64,000 nucleotides of DNA from positions 532,184 through 596,183 of the forward strand of contig CAADRB010000060.1 in assembly GCA_900708905.1 (NCBI GenBank), read 5' to 3'. Origin of the DNA: Hymenolepis diminuta (taxonomy: Eukaryota; Platyhelminthes; Cestoda; Cyclophyllidea; Hymenolepididae). How positions within the stretch are numbered: position 1 is the first letter of the stretch; each line of letters begins with the position of its first letter. Below the pieces are notes generated by a model that saw nothing but the letters and a program-made list of their open reading frames with translations, had not been told where the DNA came from and searched no databases. Positions 61,893 through 64,000 of the stretch are shown piece by piece. Position numbers and translations under genes: made by a program.

Positions 61893-64000
61893 TGAGTTAT
61901 TTGTTTAGGAGTTTTCAGTTTTATCGCTTATGGTTATTACAAAACGTTGTTGTTTTGTTGACTTGAGATCAATCAATTTTTAACATTTTTAAAAGGGAAA
62001 GCATATTTGAGGGCTTATCTGTGAGTCAATTTATTTGGATATCGCTGAGGTGTATATGAGTGTTTTTTTCATATTTCGTAATATATTACGTGGTGTATGT
62101 TCATTTTCGAAACTCAACGGCATTCACCAAATTGATGAATAATAAATAATTTCCTCTCGAATGGCTATTGGATTTCGTAAAGTTTTGAAGTTTGTGATTT
62201 CGAGGTGATCTTGATGCGAGCATTTGTTCAAGTGATATTTTTTTCTATCTGACTGATTTGAAAAAGATGTAATCTAACTCTAGATAGCTCACTCTCTTAA
62301 TTTATATTTCTTGCTCCAGAAATTGTGTGATCTTCTTTTCAAACAGACAAATCGATGAATGATAAAATTGAATTCTACCCCGCTATCTTTTCAATGAATA
62401 GTGACAGATTGAAATGACCAGGGTGTTTCAACTCTCGGTAAGTTGCATATACACTACTGATATATCTCACAAGCGAATAAATATGATGGAGAGGATGGTG
62501 AGAAGTCGAGTGAAGCTTCATTGTGAAATGATAATGGGGATAGAGGAACTGCCGGTGATGTTCTAGCAGCATTTTGATATTTGAGACCGCCTTTGACAAG
62601 CAATTCTTTTTCCATTTCCGGTCGGTATGTTTATTCTCTAGCCAACGTTTTTATTCGGTTTATATTTGGATTACTAGAATGGAATTGTCGAAAACTTTTG
62701 CTTGAATGCAGCCGGTATGACAAATCTCGTTAAACATTAATCAGGAGTCGACAATGGATAATGCATTCCGACGATGGAATGGATCCAATAGGTCCCCTAT
62801 TACTTAATGAGGATGTTCAGTTTGTTTTCACTAATTTCGTGGTTTTTCTGATGGTTGAGTCTTCCGTTGAAACTTGTTTTATTTCCGCAGCTGTGATAGG
62901 AATATTCCGGATTGAGTCGACAAGAATGCAGTAAACGTCCTTTTCCAGAGATATGCTCGACCCAGTCTGTCTGTGAAAAGTGAAAGAAATCGTTTGATTA
63001 TATTCTGTTCACCTCCAGTCGTTCCAATATCGGAATCGCTTTTCTTTTATTAACAGGTTCGCTGGAATTCTTTTAATTTTTATTCCACTTTCTAACCTTC
63101 GAGCTGGTTTTCGGATCTGTCACCTGAGTTAGAAGTGAGTTTTCGACAAGGAAGAGGTGAACTGCTTCAGTAGCTTCAATCCGTCCAACCAATGGAGATC
63201 CAGAGGATCCAAGTCAAGTTGATGTGTTACGAAGCATTTAAAAATACATCCGAACCCTTTCCCTGACGCTCATCATTTTTTAGCACTGTCTGCCGAGCTG
63301 AGTCACCTAAGATATTGTAGGAGTGGTCTAAATGGATCTTTATTAAGGCACATCATATAGGAAAGGCAAGTAAATATGAAAAGGCATAAAGTCTATAAGT
63401 AGTTTAAAAAATGGCAATGAGGATCAAGAAGTACATAGTGTAGTAAAGATGAGGAGAGGCGTCCATCTTTTCTCGATGACTACATTCCTCTCTTGGTGAA
63501 AAAGTTCTGATCTTGCTGACGGCCATACTGTACTCCCTACTTTTGGTTTCCTCATTTGTTTATTTTCTGCATGCTGGCGTGTGTGCTTCCGTAGTGGCAT
63601 TGACGAGGTTGCTGCCTTATCAACTTGGTTGAGAGTTTGCGACAGCTTTGGCCTTATGTGTCAGCATCTCCTTAAGCACAGAAAACTATATTAATGGAAT
63701 CTTTTGGGGGAGCTATTTTCAATAGAGTATTATCGAAATTTACAAAATCTCATTCAGATTACTATGGGCGCAATGGTCCTCGTTGATAACATAATATAAC
63801 TCAATACCCATCACCTTCAGGAGATCTGTTGAGAGTAAGAAGTGTATCAAGACGTTACTGATTTCTTTCAGAACAGACCAAGATGTAGTCGTGTTAGAGG
63901 CTTTTGGCGACACACATCGGGGATGTATTACCCCTCTATTGGATGAAAAAATATGATTTTGTCTAAGAAAAATTAAATGGACAACTTACTGTTAATTATA
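61893..64000. other. Intergenic, no gene seen
   Basis: ORFs such as 62375-62599 (minus) have no recognisable domain. A short minus-strand patch near 63130-63210 reads protein-like (EATEAVHLFLVENSLLTQ) before a GTGACA donor-like site, but it is too short to call. Confidence 0.4.

Noticed and set aside
63130..63260. Short protein-like minus-strand stretch (EATEAVHLFLVENS)
   Set aside because: About 40 codons only, with stops upstream and no acceptor. It could be an ankyrin-like exon of an off-window gene, but cannot be supported.

Overview
This is AT-rich eukaryotic DNA with long intergenic stretches, short exons and spliceosomal introns, very probably from a parasitic flatworm. The small introns fall at 35, 37, 38, 41, 72, 73, 81 and 83 nt. 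Very short introns near gene 5' ends, and classes near 36 and 73 nt, are known from tapeworms, so a cestode is my best guess. The species is not resolved. No bacterial, organellar or CRISPR-type features were seen.

I joined five protein-coding genes from ORFs, reading-frame phase and splice sites. (1) A tektin-family ciliary microtubule protein lies on the minus strand (26096 down to 18151; 6 exons, 417 aa). (2) A seven-exon plus-strand gene (29239-39270, 881 aa) has a basic Ser/Pro/Lys-rich N-terminal half and a C-terminal EEP (endonuclease/exonuclease/phosphatase) fold of the CCR4/Angel/PDE12 type. Every catalytic position I can align in it is substituted. (3) A DDX47/Rrp3-type DEAD-box RNA helicase is on the minus strand (47015 down to 41949; 7 exons, 447 aa). 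(4) MED19, a Mediator subunit, is a single exon on the plus strand (49496-50476). (5) A C2H2 zinc-finger gene on the plus strand (58200-61853) has each finger on its own phase-1 exon, six of them exactly 87 nt. Its 5' end was not found.

Layout: 1-18000 has no supported gene and carries dispersed repeats plus one 65-base assembly gap. 18-26 kb is the tektin gene, whose introns hold SINE-like and other repeats. 26-29 kb is a head-to-head spacer, and 29-39 kb is the EEP gene. It converges on the helicase gene (42-47 kb), which in turn diverges from MED19 across a 2.5-kb spacer holding a repeat. 50.5-58.2 kb is intergenic apart from a frameshifted gene remnant near 54.4-54.8 kb. 58-62 kb is the zinc-finger gene, and the remainder shows nothing clear.

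The genes do not form one pathway. The helicase (rRNA processing), MED19 (transcription) and zinc-finger protein are nuclear, the EEP protein looks nuclear, and the tektin belongs to cilia or flagella. The best leads are the catalytically degenerate EEP protein, the one-finger-per-exon array, two GC-AG introns, the eroded tektin signature, and several undescribed-looking repeat families.
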